Positions 1-7,305 of a stretch of DNA of 64,000 nucleotides are shown piece after piece; the first letter of the stretch is position 1, and each line of letters begins with the position of its first letter. The stretch covers positions 124,001-188,000 of the forward strand of contig JAKLIX010000004.1 of assembly GCA_022709385.1 (NCBI GenBank). Direction: 5' to 3'. A program made the position numbers and the translations under genes. This stretch comes from Bacteroidota bacterium (GTDB lineage: Bacteria > Bacteroidota > Bacteroidia > Bacteroidales > CAIXZF01). Under the pieces are notes generated by a model. That model worked only from the letters and a program-made list of their open reading frames with translations, made no database searches and was not told the DNA's origin.

Positions 1-308
1 TAGGAGCCCCTTAAATAGGCAGCTTTGCCCATGACCAGCAATTCACCGGGATAAATCACGGGGCTCAGATGCGAAAATGCCTCTTTCAGGGCTTCGGCAC
101 GCCTGATAATGGGTATCTCACCGTCCAGTTCCTCCCACCTCCTGGTGTACCAGTAAGGGAACTCCATGGAGGCAGATGATTTTGCCGTGAAATATAATTC
201 CCGGAGCGCCTCGGCCCGGGGAGTGGCTGACTTCTTGATTTCCGGTTCCCGGACAACGGAATCCGGCTGTTTGCCATAGACATTGTATACTGATGATGCT
301 TCCTCCAT
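1..308 (-). CDS. Glycyl radical enzyme, arylacetate decarboxylase-like (N-terminus only)
   Basis: Only the first 102 codons are in the window; the gene runs off the left edge. Reading leftward from the ATG at 308, the protein contains ATPRAEALRELYFTAKSSAS, then MEFPYWYTRRWEELDGEIP, then RRAEALKEAFSHLSP and PGELLVMGKAAYLRGS. This is the N-terminal pattern of the pyruvate formate-lyase superfamily. The MEFPYWY and IPIIRRAEALKEAFSH stretches most resemble, from memory, the large subunit of 4-hydroxyphenylacetate decarboxylase and related phenylacetate or indoleacetate decarboxylases. Those enzymes use a glycyl radical to decarboxylate arylacetates to cresol, toluene or skatole, and need a radical-SAM activase and strictly anoxic cells. 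The catalytic Cys and Gly loop lie outside the window. It starts 75 bp downstream of the phosphate permease on the same strand. The superfamily call is firm; the substrate call is tentative. Confidence 0.72.
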   Translation of the reverse strand, partial: MEEASSVYNVYGKQPDSVVREPEIKKSATPRAEALRELYFTAKSSASMEFPYWYTRRWEELDGEIPIIRRAEALKEAFSHLSPVIYPGELLVMGKAAYLRGS

Positions 309-383
309 GGGCCGTATGCTTAATATTCCGGCAGAAAGATAGGAAGGATTTCTGAAAGGAAGCAGCGCCCGGTCAAGTATTTT

Positions 384-2639
384 TTAACTTTCTGTGCTTG
401 CCAGGCTGTTGAATTTCCTGTGGTAAGTAGTAAGCATCTCCAGATGGATCAGGATATTCCTTAATTCATGCAGGATATTGGAAAACAACAGGCTGTTCCG
501 GTTGCTGATCTTCTCCTCCTTGATCAGGCTCACTTGTTTCTGGTTGATCTCTTCAATCAGGCGGTAGATGTTGTCAAGGGAATCCTGGAAATCGCAGGAG
601 GGCATTTCCACATGATCATTGATATAGATACAATACTGTTTGATGATGGCCTCAATCTTTGAGGACAGCAACTTCAGGTCGGCTGCCTGTGATTCGTGCA
701 CGGAAGGGTGCAGGTTATCGAGGTAATTGACGATGTGCTGGACGAGTTTTACCGTATTGTCGGCAATTTCCTTCATCTGATCCACGCTCTGCATGTAATG
801 GTAAGCGGCTTCGGCCTGGAGGGCTTCATATTTCCTGAGAATTGCGGGAGCCGTATTCCTGAGGGCCTTGATTTCTTTGGAGGCTTTTTTTACCTTGCCC
901 AGGGTGCGGACTGATTTGTTGAGTTTTTCCCTGATCAGGCAATCGAAGGATTGGCCGATGAAATCCGGGATCAATCCGATAAAACTGCTGCATTGCTGGT
1001 TGTACCTGGCCAGTTGCTGATCGAAGGGAATGATCTCCAGGTCTTCCTGGTGTTTCTTTTCCTGCTTTTCCGTATCCTTATGGATGGCATGGGTGCGAAG
1101 CAGGATAAACACGGAAATTACCATCATCCCTGCCACTGCATATGCGTTTCCGTAAAAGAGCAAGCTGGCGATGACACCAGAAACAGTAAAAGCGACAAGT
1201 GCCGTAAGAAACCATCCTCCAATGACAACCAGCACGCCCGACACCCGGTACACGGCGCTTTCACGTCCCCAGGCCTTGTCGGTGAAGGATGTGCCCATGG
1301 CCACCATAAAGGTGACATAGGTAGTGGACAAAGGTAGTTTCAGTGAAGTGCCCAGGGCGATCAGGGCGCTTGCCACCACCAGGTTCACCGATCCCCTGAC
1401 CAGGTCGAAGGCCGGTTTGTCTTTGTCGCGGATGAGCCTGGGCTGGACCTGTTTAAATCGTTTGTTGATGTTTTTCTGCACCCTTGCCGGGATCACAAAC
1501 GACAGCAGTTTTCCGAGCAGCATGGCTCCCCTGACGATAATCCTGCCCAGAAAATTGGACTTGAAACGCTCTGCTCCGTCAGCCTGCCTGGCCAGATCAA
1601 CGGAAGTTCTTGTCACTGTTTTGGCTTTTTTCGAAAACCACAGGGTCAGGGCCATGATGATCCCTGCCGTGATCAGAAAGTAAGTGGGTGTCTGGATGGC
1701 ATGATTCAAGGCATCCATGGTGAAGGAATCTGCCGCAATACCTTCTTTTGCCGCAAATATTCTGTATGATTCATACCCCGCCATCGGAGCCCCGATGAAG
1801 TTGACAAGGTCATTGCCGGCAAAGGCCATGGCAAGGGCAAAGGTGCCGAATAAAACAATGATCTTCAGTATGTTAACTTTGAATAAACTGCTCAGTATCT
1901 GCAGGACGATAGTCCAGCCGATAAAACTGAACAGCAGGATCAGCCCGGTGTTTTCTTTAATGCTGACCGCCATGTCGGGGCTGATAATGGTTGATCCCTT
2001 GGCCCCCTTGATCAGAATGAAATAGGTAATGGCGGAAATAGAGAGTCCTCCCCAGGTCGAAGCATAATATTTATAGGTCTTTTCCCAGTCAAAAGTGAAG
2101 ATCATCCTGGCAATGTACTGTATCAGCGCCCCTACGGTAAAAGCCAGGATTACCGAAACCAGGATGCCGCGCATGATGCCAAGGGCACTGGCAGTGTTGA
2201 TATACATGGATACCTCACCCAGGGGAAGCCCTGCCTGTATGGTTTTCAGCAGGGCCACCATCACGGCCGAGCCAAGCAGTTCGAAGATGATGGATACAGT
2301 GGTGGATGTGGGAAGGCCAACGGTATTGAAAAAATCCAGCAGGATCACATCGGTGAACATCACTGCAAGGAAGATGATCATCACATCTGAGAAAAGGAAT
2401 TTTTCCGGAAAGAAAATCCCGTTCCTGGCGATTTCCATCATCCCGCTCGAAAAAGTGGTGCCGATCACGACTCCGATCGTGGCAACCCACATGATGACTT
2501 TGAAATTCGCAGCCCTTGATCCGATTGCCCCGGTCAGAAAATTAACGGCATCGTTGCCCACACCCACTACCAGGTCTGAAACGGCCAGCAGGAAAAGTAT
2601 CACAACAACTATCAGGTAGAAGTACTCAAGTGGGATCAT
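384..2639 (-). CDS. PiT-family inorganic phosphate permease with PhoU-like tail
   Basis: This 751-residue protein is a sodium- or proton-coupled phosphate permease of the inner membrane. The two PiT signatures are visible: GVGNDAVNFLTGAIGSRAA near residue 27 and AGNDLVNFIGAPMAGYESY in the second half. About ten to twelve hydrophobic segments fill residues 1-520. After residue 525 comes a charged, helical region of about 220 residues resembling PhoU. Typical PiT proteins are about 420-530 residues, so the tail is an addition, though common in Bacteroidota. The pstSCAB operon at 20-23.6 kb has no phoU beside it, so this tail may be the local PhoU-type regulator (inference). No TAnnTTTG box was found just upstream. 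Confidence 0.9.
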   Translation of the reverse strand: MIPLEYFYLIVVVILFLLAVSDLVVGVGNDAVNFLTGAIGSRAANFKVIMWVATIGVVIGTTFSSGMMEIARNGIFFPEKFLFSDVMIIFLAVMFTDVILLDFFNTVGLPTSTTVSIIFELLGSAVMVALLKTIQAGLPLGEVSMYINTASALGIMRGILVSVILAFTVGALIQYIARMIFTFDWEKTYKYYASTWGGLSISAITYFILIKGAKGSTIISPDMAVSIKENTGLILLFSFIGWTIVLQILSSLFKVNILKIIVLFGTFALAMAFAGNDLVNFIGAPMAGYESYRIFAAKEGIAADSFTMDALNHAIQTPTYFLITAGIIMALTLWFSKKAKTVTRTSVDLARQADGAERFKSNFLGRIIVRGAMLLGKLLSFVIPARVQKNINKRFKQVQPRLIRDKDKPAFDLVRGSVNLVVASALIALGTSLKLPLSTTYVTFMVAMGTSFTDKAWGRESAVYRVSGVLVVIGGWFLTALVAFTVSGVIASLLFYGNAYAVAGMMVISVFILLRTHAIHKDTEKQEKKHQEDLEIIPFDQQLARYNQQCSSFIGLIPDFIGQSFDCLIREKLNKSVRTLGKVKKASKEIKALRNTAPAILRKYEALQAEAAYHYMQSVDQMKEIADNTVKLVQHIVNYLDNLHPSVHESQAADLKLLSSKIEAIIKQYCIYINDHVEMPSCDFQDSLDNIYRLIEEINQKQVSLIKEEKISNRNSLLFSNILHELRNILIHLEMLTTYHRKFNSLASTES

Positions 2640-2849
2640 ACTTGCAAATTTGGGTGCAAAGGTCTGTCTTCAGCCATCATTTCACCACCGCCTGGTATTA
2701 AGTTATTGTTAAATTATTCTTGTAAAGACTTAATTTTCTTTTATCAGATCAAAATTTCATAAGGACTATCGTTCATACAAACCGAAGATGATCATATATG
2801 GATATTCTCGCATGAGGCGGGACAGGCATCTGACCATTGAAATCAAAGA

Positions 2850-3767
2850 TTACTGTTTGATCAGGGTGCGTTTTGCATGAACACCCTGCCCGCTCATGAC
2901 CACCTGGTAAATTCCGGGATTCAGGCTTGTAAGTTCGATCCTGCGCGGAAGTGAACAGGCCCTTTCTTCCAGTACCAGGGAACCCAGGCTGTTGTATACA
3001 GCGATGGTATATTCATTCCTTCCTGCAGACAGGCCCTGGATGTTCAGAAAATCCCCGGCAGGATTGGGGTAAATGCTGAAACGGTCTGCTTCCTCCAATT
3101 CGGGTGTGGATGTGGTGATTCCCGAGAACCAGAGGGAGTCTGCCTTCATAACGGCACTCACCTCGCTGGCGATCGGTAGGCTGGAACTCAGGCTGATCAC
3201 ACAGGTGTCCGGGTTGAGCCCGCTGAAGTAAGTCAGCTGCATATTGAACACGATCCAGCCGAAGGTGGGATATATCGGCTGCGCACGGTAAGCGATCTGT
3301 TTACGGTTCATATTGACCGGATCCCATAGCGACAGCACACAGCTCAGCATACCGGAACTGTTGATCTGGGGTCCGCTGTACTTCACGTACAATTTAAGGT
3401 AATCGGGCCTCGACTGAAATGGAAAGCCTGTGATCCAGTTGAAGGTGGCCGAATTGTAGGTGGCATTGATGACATTGCCGGGGAAGGGTGCCTGGGGAGC
3501 CGTGGGAGTCATCAATGTTGTCAGTTCAACGGAATAATTGCCGTCCACGCAGTCTGTACTCGGTTGACAGGTGATAAAGGAGGGATTGACAAACAACAGG
3601 TTGCTCGACTGCCAGCCGGCGGGCGTCAGGCAGCCCCAGACAGTGTCCCAGTTCTCGAAGCTGTGATTGGGAATCTGAGCGAATGTAGTGGTCAGGGGAA
3701 ACAGCAGGAAAACACAGGCTGAAAGCAGCCTGGTCCCTGAAAATCTGGTAAAATCAAGCTTTTTCAT
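2850..3767 (-). CDS. Secreted T9SS cargo protein, function unknown
   Basis: This 305-residue protein starts at the ATG at 3767, which gives MKKLDFTR followed by a hydrophobic stretch and a cleavage-like TTTFAQ. An ATG further upstream would add about 33 residues read through a short ATC repeat and is less likely. The mature part begins IPNHSFENWDTVWGCLTPAG, a beginning common in Bacteroidota secreted proteins that carry a PCMD or carbohydrate-binding-like jelly roll. The last 80 residues hold the T9SS C-terminal sorting pattern: FSIYPNPAGDFLNI, then VYNSLGSLV, then SLNPGIYQVVMS and a final LIKQ. No catalytic motif is visible. It is probably a cell-surface or released protein exported by Sec and then T9SS. 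Confidence 0.85.
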   Translation of the reverse strand: MKKLDFTRFSGTRLLSACVFLLFPLTTTFAQIPNHSFENWDTVWGCLTPAGWQSSNLLFVNPSFITCQPSTDCVDGNYSVELTTLMTPTAPQAPFPGNVINATYNSATFNWITGFPFQSRPDYLKLYVKYSGPQINSSGMLSCVLSLWDPVNMNRKQIAYRAQPIYPTFGWIVFNMQLTYFSGLNPDTCVISLSSSLPIASEVSAVMKADSLWFSGITTSTPELEEADRFSIYPNPAGDFLNIQGLSAGRNEYTIAVYNSLGSLVLEERACSLPRRIELTSLNPGIYQVVMSGQGVHAKRTLIKQ

Positions 3768-3928
3768 GATGATGATGATTAAGATCGTATTCATGGTGTC
3801 ATCCTTCATCGGATGCGCCTGTGAAGGTAAGGCAATTATTGTAATGCAAGGGTGCCTTATATGCATCTACGGCTTTTTTTTACATTCCCTGACGTGAACC
3901 TTTCAAGTCCTTCCTTTCTGTAAACTAA

Positions 3929-3979
3929 ACGATACCGATAAACCTGGAAACACGCATCGCTGTGTTCTTTGGGTATCGT
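3929..3979. other. Nested inverted repeat (possible structured RNA or DNA element)
   Basis: ACGATACC at 3929-3936 is the exact reverse complement of GGTATCGT at 3972-3979. Between them AACAC and GTGTT form a second stem around an 8-base loop. The two stems are separated by unequal internal loops. It lies 160 bp upstream of the divergent T9SS gene and has no T-run, so it is not a standard terminator. Function unknown. Confidence 0.35.
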
Positions 3980-4060
3980 ATGAGTTATGCTCACCACCCT
4001 TGGTCGCAAATATTTCGCAAACACATGCTGCGTCGGTATGCCTAATAGCCGGGCATCATG

Positions 4061-4230
4061 AAAAAACGATGTGACACATGGCCCAGCGATGTGCCACATG
4101 CCGAAAGCTCCTGCTATGATACAGATAATCAGGGCAATAAAATTTTATTTTTTAAAACCGCAACGTATGTCGCCACATGTACTGAATTTGGTGTTGAAAA
4201 CTTGCATGTGTCACATCAAAACACCATGTG
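4061..4230. repeat. 170-bp direct repeat, copy 1 (ATGTGWCACAT family)
   Basis: This stretch matches 6970-7139 over the same length of 170 bp. Its first about 43 bases and last about 80 bases are nearly identical to the other copy, while about 45 bases in the middle have diverged. It carries ATGTGACACAT at 4069, ATGTGCCACAT at 4089, GTCGCCACATGT near 4168, ATGTGTCACAT at 4206, and the beginning of another palindrome at 4226. The two copies bracket the T9SS genes at 4644-6880. Confidence 0.85.
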
Positions 4231-4257
4231 ACACATTGAAATGTTGATGTGTCACAT
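4226..4257. repeat. Paired ATGTGACACAT / ATGTGTCACAT module, first copy
   Basis: ATGTGACACAT (4226-4236) and ATGTGTCACAT (4247-4257) are separated by ten bases beginning TGAAA. Each unit is a palindrome, and the two units are also reverse complements of one another, so the module can form either two small hairpins or one larger one. The same layout recurs at 4370-4401. Confidence 0.75.
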
Positions 4258-4369
4258 GGCCCAAGAGCATCTTACTGCACTCATTACTAATGATATAATC
4301 ATACTACTATTTAATTTCATTTATAAAGCTGACCCGGGAGGAATGTTAAGCAAAACGTTGGAAACACCG

Positions 4370-4401
4370 ATGTGACACATTGAAACTGGCATGTGTCACA
4401 T
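4370..4401. repeat. Paired ATGTGACACAT / ATGTGTCACAT module, second copy
   Basis: ATGTGACACAT (4370-4380) and ATGTGTCACAT (4391-4401) have the same ten-base spacing, and the spacer again starts TGAAA. The fixed spacing argues that the pair, not the single palindrome, is the repeated unit here. Confidence 0.75.
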
Positions 4402-4643
4402 CATTGTCTTGTAGTGAACACAACCAACTTGCAAAACACTGCCCTAACTTCCAATATCCCGGAGCATCAATCACCATTAATTGAGATCAATGCATGCATC
4501 CGGAAGGAAGGTATCTTGACATTAGCAGTCTTGTGTACTACCTTTACCACATGATTTTAAGTGGCTTGAGAATGTGTGGGATGAAGGAAATGTTTCCTCC
4601 ACACTGACTCCCGAAGAAGCACAATATCTTTAAAACTGATGGT

Positions 4644-5243
4644 ATGCAAACACTCTTACCATTTTCCATGTGGTACAGTTCCCGTCTCACTCCTGCAAGC
4701 ACCATCCCAATAAACCAGTCTGAAACCTACCAGGCCATAAATACCATTGCAATCAGTAACCTGATGGTTGACGGTAACGGAAGCAGCGGTGGCAGCGCTG
4801 AGATCAAAGCCCGGAACAACGTGACCCTTCAAAGCGGATTTTGGGCAAAAAGCGGGAGCAGTGTATTTGTCCATGTTGGACCCTTTATACTTCCCTGCGA
4901 AACCTGGCCGGATGTATTGGTTGAATCAAAAAGCGGCCCTCAGAACATTGCCGGGGATTTTGCGAGCGAATTTGAGCTTCATTTTGATCTTGAAAAAGAT
5001 GAGGCAGATGCCAGGATCTTTCCAAATCCATCTGATGGTAAATACCACATTGAATTATTCGGATGTACACCGGAAAATATCACTGTAGAGGTTTTTGATT
5101 GCCTCGGCAGGCTGATCCAAACCGGAAATCACACAGGGAATGATGCTCTCAGTATTGATCTGAAGGATTTTCCTGCAGGCACATATTGCATCATAATAAA
5201 AACAAATGAATGCTGTGTTTCTAGGAGGTTGATAAAATATTAA
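4644..5243 (+). CDS. T9SS C-terminal-domain protein, probably 5'-truncated
   Basis: The frame encodes up to 199 residues with no signal peptide, although everything else about it is typical of secreted proteins. Residues 30-80 (ISNLMVDGNGSSGGSAEI, then ARNNVTLQSGFWAKSGSSVF) match the beta-helical FxAxxGS-type stretch often found just before sorting domains. The last 80 residues are a T9SS sorting domain (RIFPNPSDGKYHIEL, VFDCLGRLIQ, DFPAGTYCIIIKT, RRLIKY). A stop codon lies in frame 39 bp upstream of the ATG. A gene lacking its exported N-terminus next to long direct repeats suggests a rearrangement remnant. It may still be transcribed with the next gene, which begins 11 bp later. Confidence 0.6.
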   Translation: MQTLLPFSMWYSSRLTPASTIPINQSETYQAINTIAISNLMVDGNGSSGGSAEIKARNNVTLQSGFWAKSGSSVFVHVGPFILPCETWPDVLVESKSGPQNIAGDFASEFELHFDLEKDEADARIFPNPSDGKYHIELFGCTPENITVEVFDCLGRLIQTGNHTGNDALSIDLKDFPAGTYCIIIKTNECCVSRRLIKY

Positions 5244-5254
5244 AGCAAATCACT

Positions 5255-6880
5255 ATGAAGATAATATTCAGTTTCTTAGTTATAATTATTTCCATGATTT
5301 CAGCATCCACCATGCTGTATTGCCAGCAATGGCAGCTGGCTGAAAATGCAGGTGGAGCCGGTAATGATCAGGCAGTTTGCATAGCCACAGACTCTGAGGG
5401 GAATGTTTATGTAGGGGGTGCATTCGAATGGACTGGGTATTTTCAGGGGCAAACTGTCGGAAGCAACGGACTGGGAGATTTTTTTCTGGCCAAGTATAAT
5501 TCTGCCGGCAATATTTTATGGGTAAAACATGGTGGCGGGAGTGGTTCAACTATAGAAACATGCGGTGATGCCGTAGGTCGAATCATCATTGATGATCAGG
5601 ACAGGATATTTCTTGCCGGTTCATTTGACGGCACCGCAAGTTTTGGAAACCATACCTTGACCTGTTACAACGGCCAGATGGATGCTTTTCTTGCCCGGTA
5701 CGACACTGCTGGTAATTGCTTATGGGTGAAGCATATGGGCGGGCAATACAGAACAGATGCCAGCGCTATTGTTCTGGATAGCCAGGGCCATGTTTATATT
5801 ACCGGAGTTACCATGTACACTGATTCCTTGCGCTGCATGGATACAACTATTGCCATGAACGACCATTATTATTTTCTGGCTGAATTCGATTTAGATGGTA
5901 ATTTTCATTGGATACGAAGTATCTGTGGAGAAGGGAGGATGGTTGTTAATGATACTAAAACTTGGTATACTGATCTATACTTATGTGGAAGTTATTTGAA
6001 CGAGGTAATTATTGATACGATTGAATTACCTTTTGTTAATAAGTGGCAACCAATCATAATCAAATTGGATTCAAATAGACAGTGTTCCAGTGCGATAACA
6101 TATTTAAGTGAAGTTGAAGCAAGTATAAATTCAATTGATATATCAGAATCAGGAGGTATATATTGTTGTGGATCCGCATTGGGCAGGTTTATAGTTGGAG
6201 ATGATACACTTGAAAATGGAGGAGGTTTTATCATAAAACTGGACCCCAACGAAAACCCGGTTTGGATGAAAGGAGCTGCAACAATGGTGGAGGATGTATG
6301 CCTGGATTCCGATAACAACCTTTTTATTTCAGGATGTTACATGGATGAACAGTATATTTCGGATTGCCAGATCAATTCAACCGGGAATAATCCGAGTATG
6401 TATATTGCTAAGCTTGATACCAATGGAAATTGTCTTGGCGTAACCACAGTCCCGAATGTATTTGGTACCTACCAATCAATGCTGGATGTAAATGATCAGT
6501 TTTATATTACCGGAATCTGCGAAGCCACAGAATTCGGCAGTATTTCAGTCGGGAACTACGGAGAAATGGATGCCTTCTGGGCCAAACTGGATTATGTGAG
6601 CGGGATGCAGGAGCAGGGTGGAGGAGCGGAGCATGCACTGTTTATCTATGCCAATCCCAATACCGGCCTCTTTAATGTGAAATTGCCCCGGGCGGTATCC
6701 AATGAAAGGGATCTTGTATTGCGCATCTTCGACAACAGCAACCGCCTGGTCCACGAGCAGCCGCTCGACATGGGTGGAGATACCCCCCGCATCCATGTGT
6801 CACATGCCCGTCCCGGTATGTACCACCTGCAGCTCATTACAAAATACAATGTGTACACCGGCAAGATGATCGTGGAGTAG
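5255..6880 (+). CDS. Secreted SBBP-type beta-propeller protein with T9SS sorting domain
   Basis: This 541-residue protein has an N-terminal signal peptide (MKIIFSFLVIIISM, cleavage near LYCQQ). About nine propeller-like repeats follow, with the form D.EGNVYVGG...FLAKYNSAGNILWVK (clear at residues 40-90, 105-160, 165-215 and 320-420). This is the SBBP (seven-bladed beta-propeller) repeat family. The end is a T9SS sorting domain (FIYANPNTGLFNVKL to HARPGMYHLQL). No enzymatic motif is seen; a surface scaffold or binding role is likely. The ATGTGTCACAT palindrome occurs inside the reading frame at 6795-6805, encoding part of IHVSHA. The gene ends 5 bp before an 8-bp tandem array. Confidence 0.85.
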   Translation: MKIIFSFLVIIISMISASTMLYCQQWQLAENAGGAGNDQAVCIATDSEGNVYVGGAFEWTGYFQGQTVGSNGLGDFFLAKYNSAGNILWVKHGGGSGSTIETCGDAVGRIIIDDQDRIFLAGSFDGTASFGNHTLTCYNGQMDAFLARYDTAGNCLWVKHMGGQYRTDASAIVLDSQGHVYITGVTMYTDSLRCMDTTIAMNDHYYFLAEFDLDGNFHWIRSICGEGRMVVNDTKTWYTDLYLCGSYLNEVIIDTIELPFVNKWQPIIIKLDSNRQCSSAITYLSEVEASINSIDISESGGIYCCGSALGRFIVGDDTLENGGGFIIKLDPNENPVWMKGAATMVEDVCLDSDNNLFISGCYMDEQYISDCQINSTGNNPSMYIAKLDTNGNCLGVTTVPNVFGTYQSMLDVNDQFYITGICEATEFGSISVGNYGEMDAFWAKLDYVSGMQEQGGGAEHALFIYANPNTGLFNVKLPRAVSNERDLVLRIFDNSNRLVHEQPLDMGGDTPRIHVSHARPGMYHLQLITKYNVYTGKMIVE

Positions 6881-6885
6881 ATTCT

Positions 6886-6961
6886 CATTCTTGCATTCCC
6901 GCATTCCCGCATTCCCGCATTCTGGCCTTCCCATTCCCGCATTCTGGCCTTCTCATTCTCG
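6886..6961. repeat. 8-bp tandem array, unit CATTCYCG
   Basis: Reading from 6886 the units are CATTCTTG, three CATTCCCG, CATTCTGG, then CATTCCCG, CATTCTGG and CATTCTCG, with two 6-base interruptions (CCTTCC, CCTTCT). The array starts 5 bp after the stop codon of the propeller gene. Confidence 0.85.
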
Positions 6962-6969
6962 CAGTATGG

Positions 6970-7139
6970 AAAAAACGATGTGACACATGGCCCAACGATG
7001 TGTCACATGCCGGCAACTCATTTTAAAGACTTGAAAAACAGTGTAATATAATCGCTGTTTTTAAAACCATGCCGTATGTCGCCACATGTACTGAATTTGG
7101 TGTTGAAAACTTGCATGTGTCACATCAAAACACCATGTG
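6970..7139. repeat. 170-bp direct repeat, copy 2 (ATGTGWCACAT family)
   Basis: This is the same length and orientation as 4061-4230. Perfect palindromes lie at 6978 (ATGTGACACAT), 6998 (ATGTGTCACAT) and 7115 (ATGTGTCACAT). The final palindrome of copy 1 (4226) is broken here after ATGTGG at 7135. The conserved 3' block begins with TTTTTAAAACC and runs through GTCGCCACATGTACTG. Confidence 0.85.
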
Positions 7140-7163
7140 GATGAAATCACTGTTCATATTGCA

Positions 7164-7197
7164 GGAATGCTGGAATGCCAGAATGCCGGAATGCGAG
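7164..7197. repeat. 8-bp tandem array, unit GGAATGCN (inverted)
   Basis: Four units follow one another (GGAATGCT, GGAATGCC, AGAATGCC, GGAATGCG). Their reverse complement is CATTC-type, as in the array at 6886-6961, so the two arrays are inverted with respect to each other across about 200 bp. Confidence 0.75.
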
Positions 7198-7276
7198 CAT
7201 GATGGGTTTAACCATCTTTAACCCCCCATTAACAATTTTTAACAAGTGGGGTAAACTCCGCCGGGTAAGGCCTCGT

Positions 7277-7284
7277 TATCTTTG
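7277..7284 (+). promoter_or_regulatory. Bacteroidota -7 box for the moxR-bat operon
   Basis: TATCTTTG matches the Bacteroidota sigma-ABfr -7 consensus TAnnTTTG and lies 21 bp before the chosen moxR ATG, giving a short leader. No good TTG was found at the expected -33 distance. Confidence 0.6.
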
Positions 7285-7305
7285 CACTCCAAAAATCTGA
7301 AAGCC

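Larger units (their letters stand above)
3768..4643. other. Gene-free repeat-rich intergenic region
   Basis: No convincing gene was found in these 876 bases. The left part holds a nested inverted repeat at 3929-3979. From 4061 on, the region is dominated by copies of the 11-bp palindrome ATGTGWCACAT (4069, 4206, 4226, 4247, 4370 and 4391) and the variant ATGTGCCACAT (4089). The last 90 bases can be read as a short open frame (WLENVWDEGNVSS, then TLTPEEAQYL and a stop). This is out of frame with the next gene and may be a remnant of its lost 5' end. Confidence 0.7.
6881..7305. other. Intergenic region with 8-bp arrays and a palindrome repeat
   Basis: No gene was found. In order the region contains: a tandem CATTCYCG array (6886-6961), the second 170-bp direct repeat (6970-7139), an oppositely oriented GGAATGCN array (7164-7197), and the moxR promoter. 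The two 8-bp arrays are reverse complements of each other, so the region could fold back around the direct repeat. Confidence 0.8.

Noticed and set aside
3857..4099. 80-codon minus-strand open frame in the repeat region upstream of the T9SS gene
   Set aside because: It has no recognisable domain or signal, reads through the palindrome repeat and overlaps the 5' region of the 2850-3767 gene.
4061..7139. CRISPR array
   Set aside because: The repeats are palindromes with irregular spacing and no uniform spacers, and there is no cas gene in the window.
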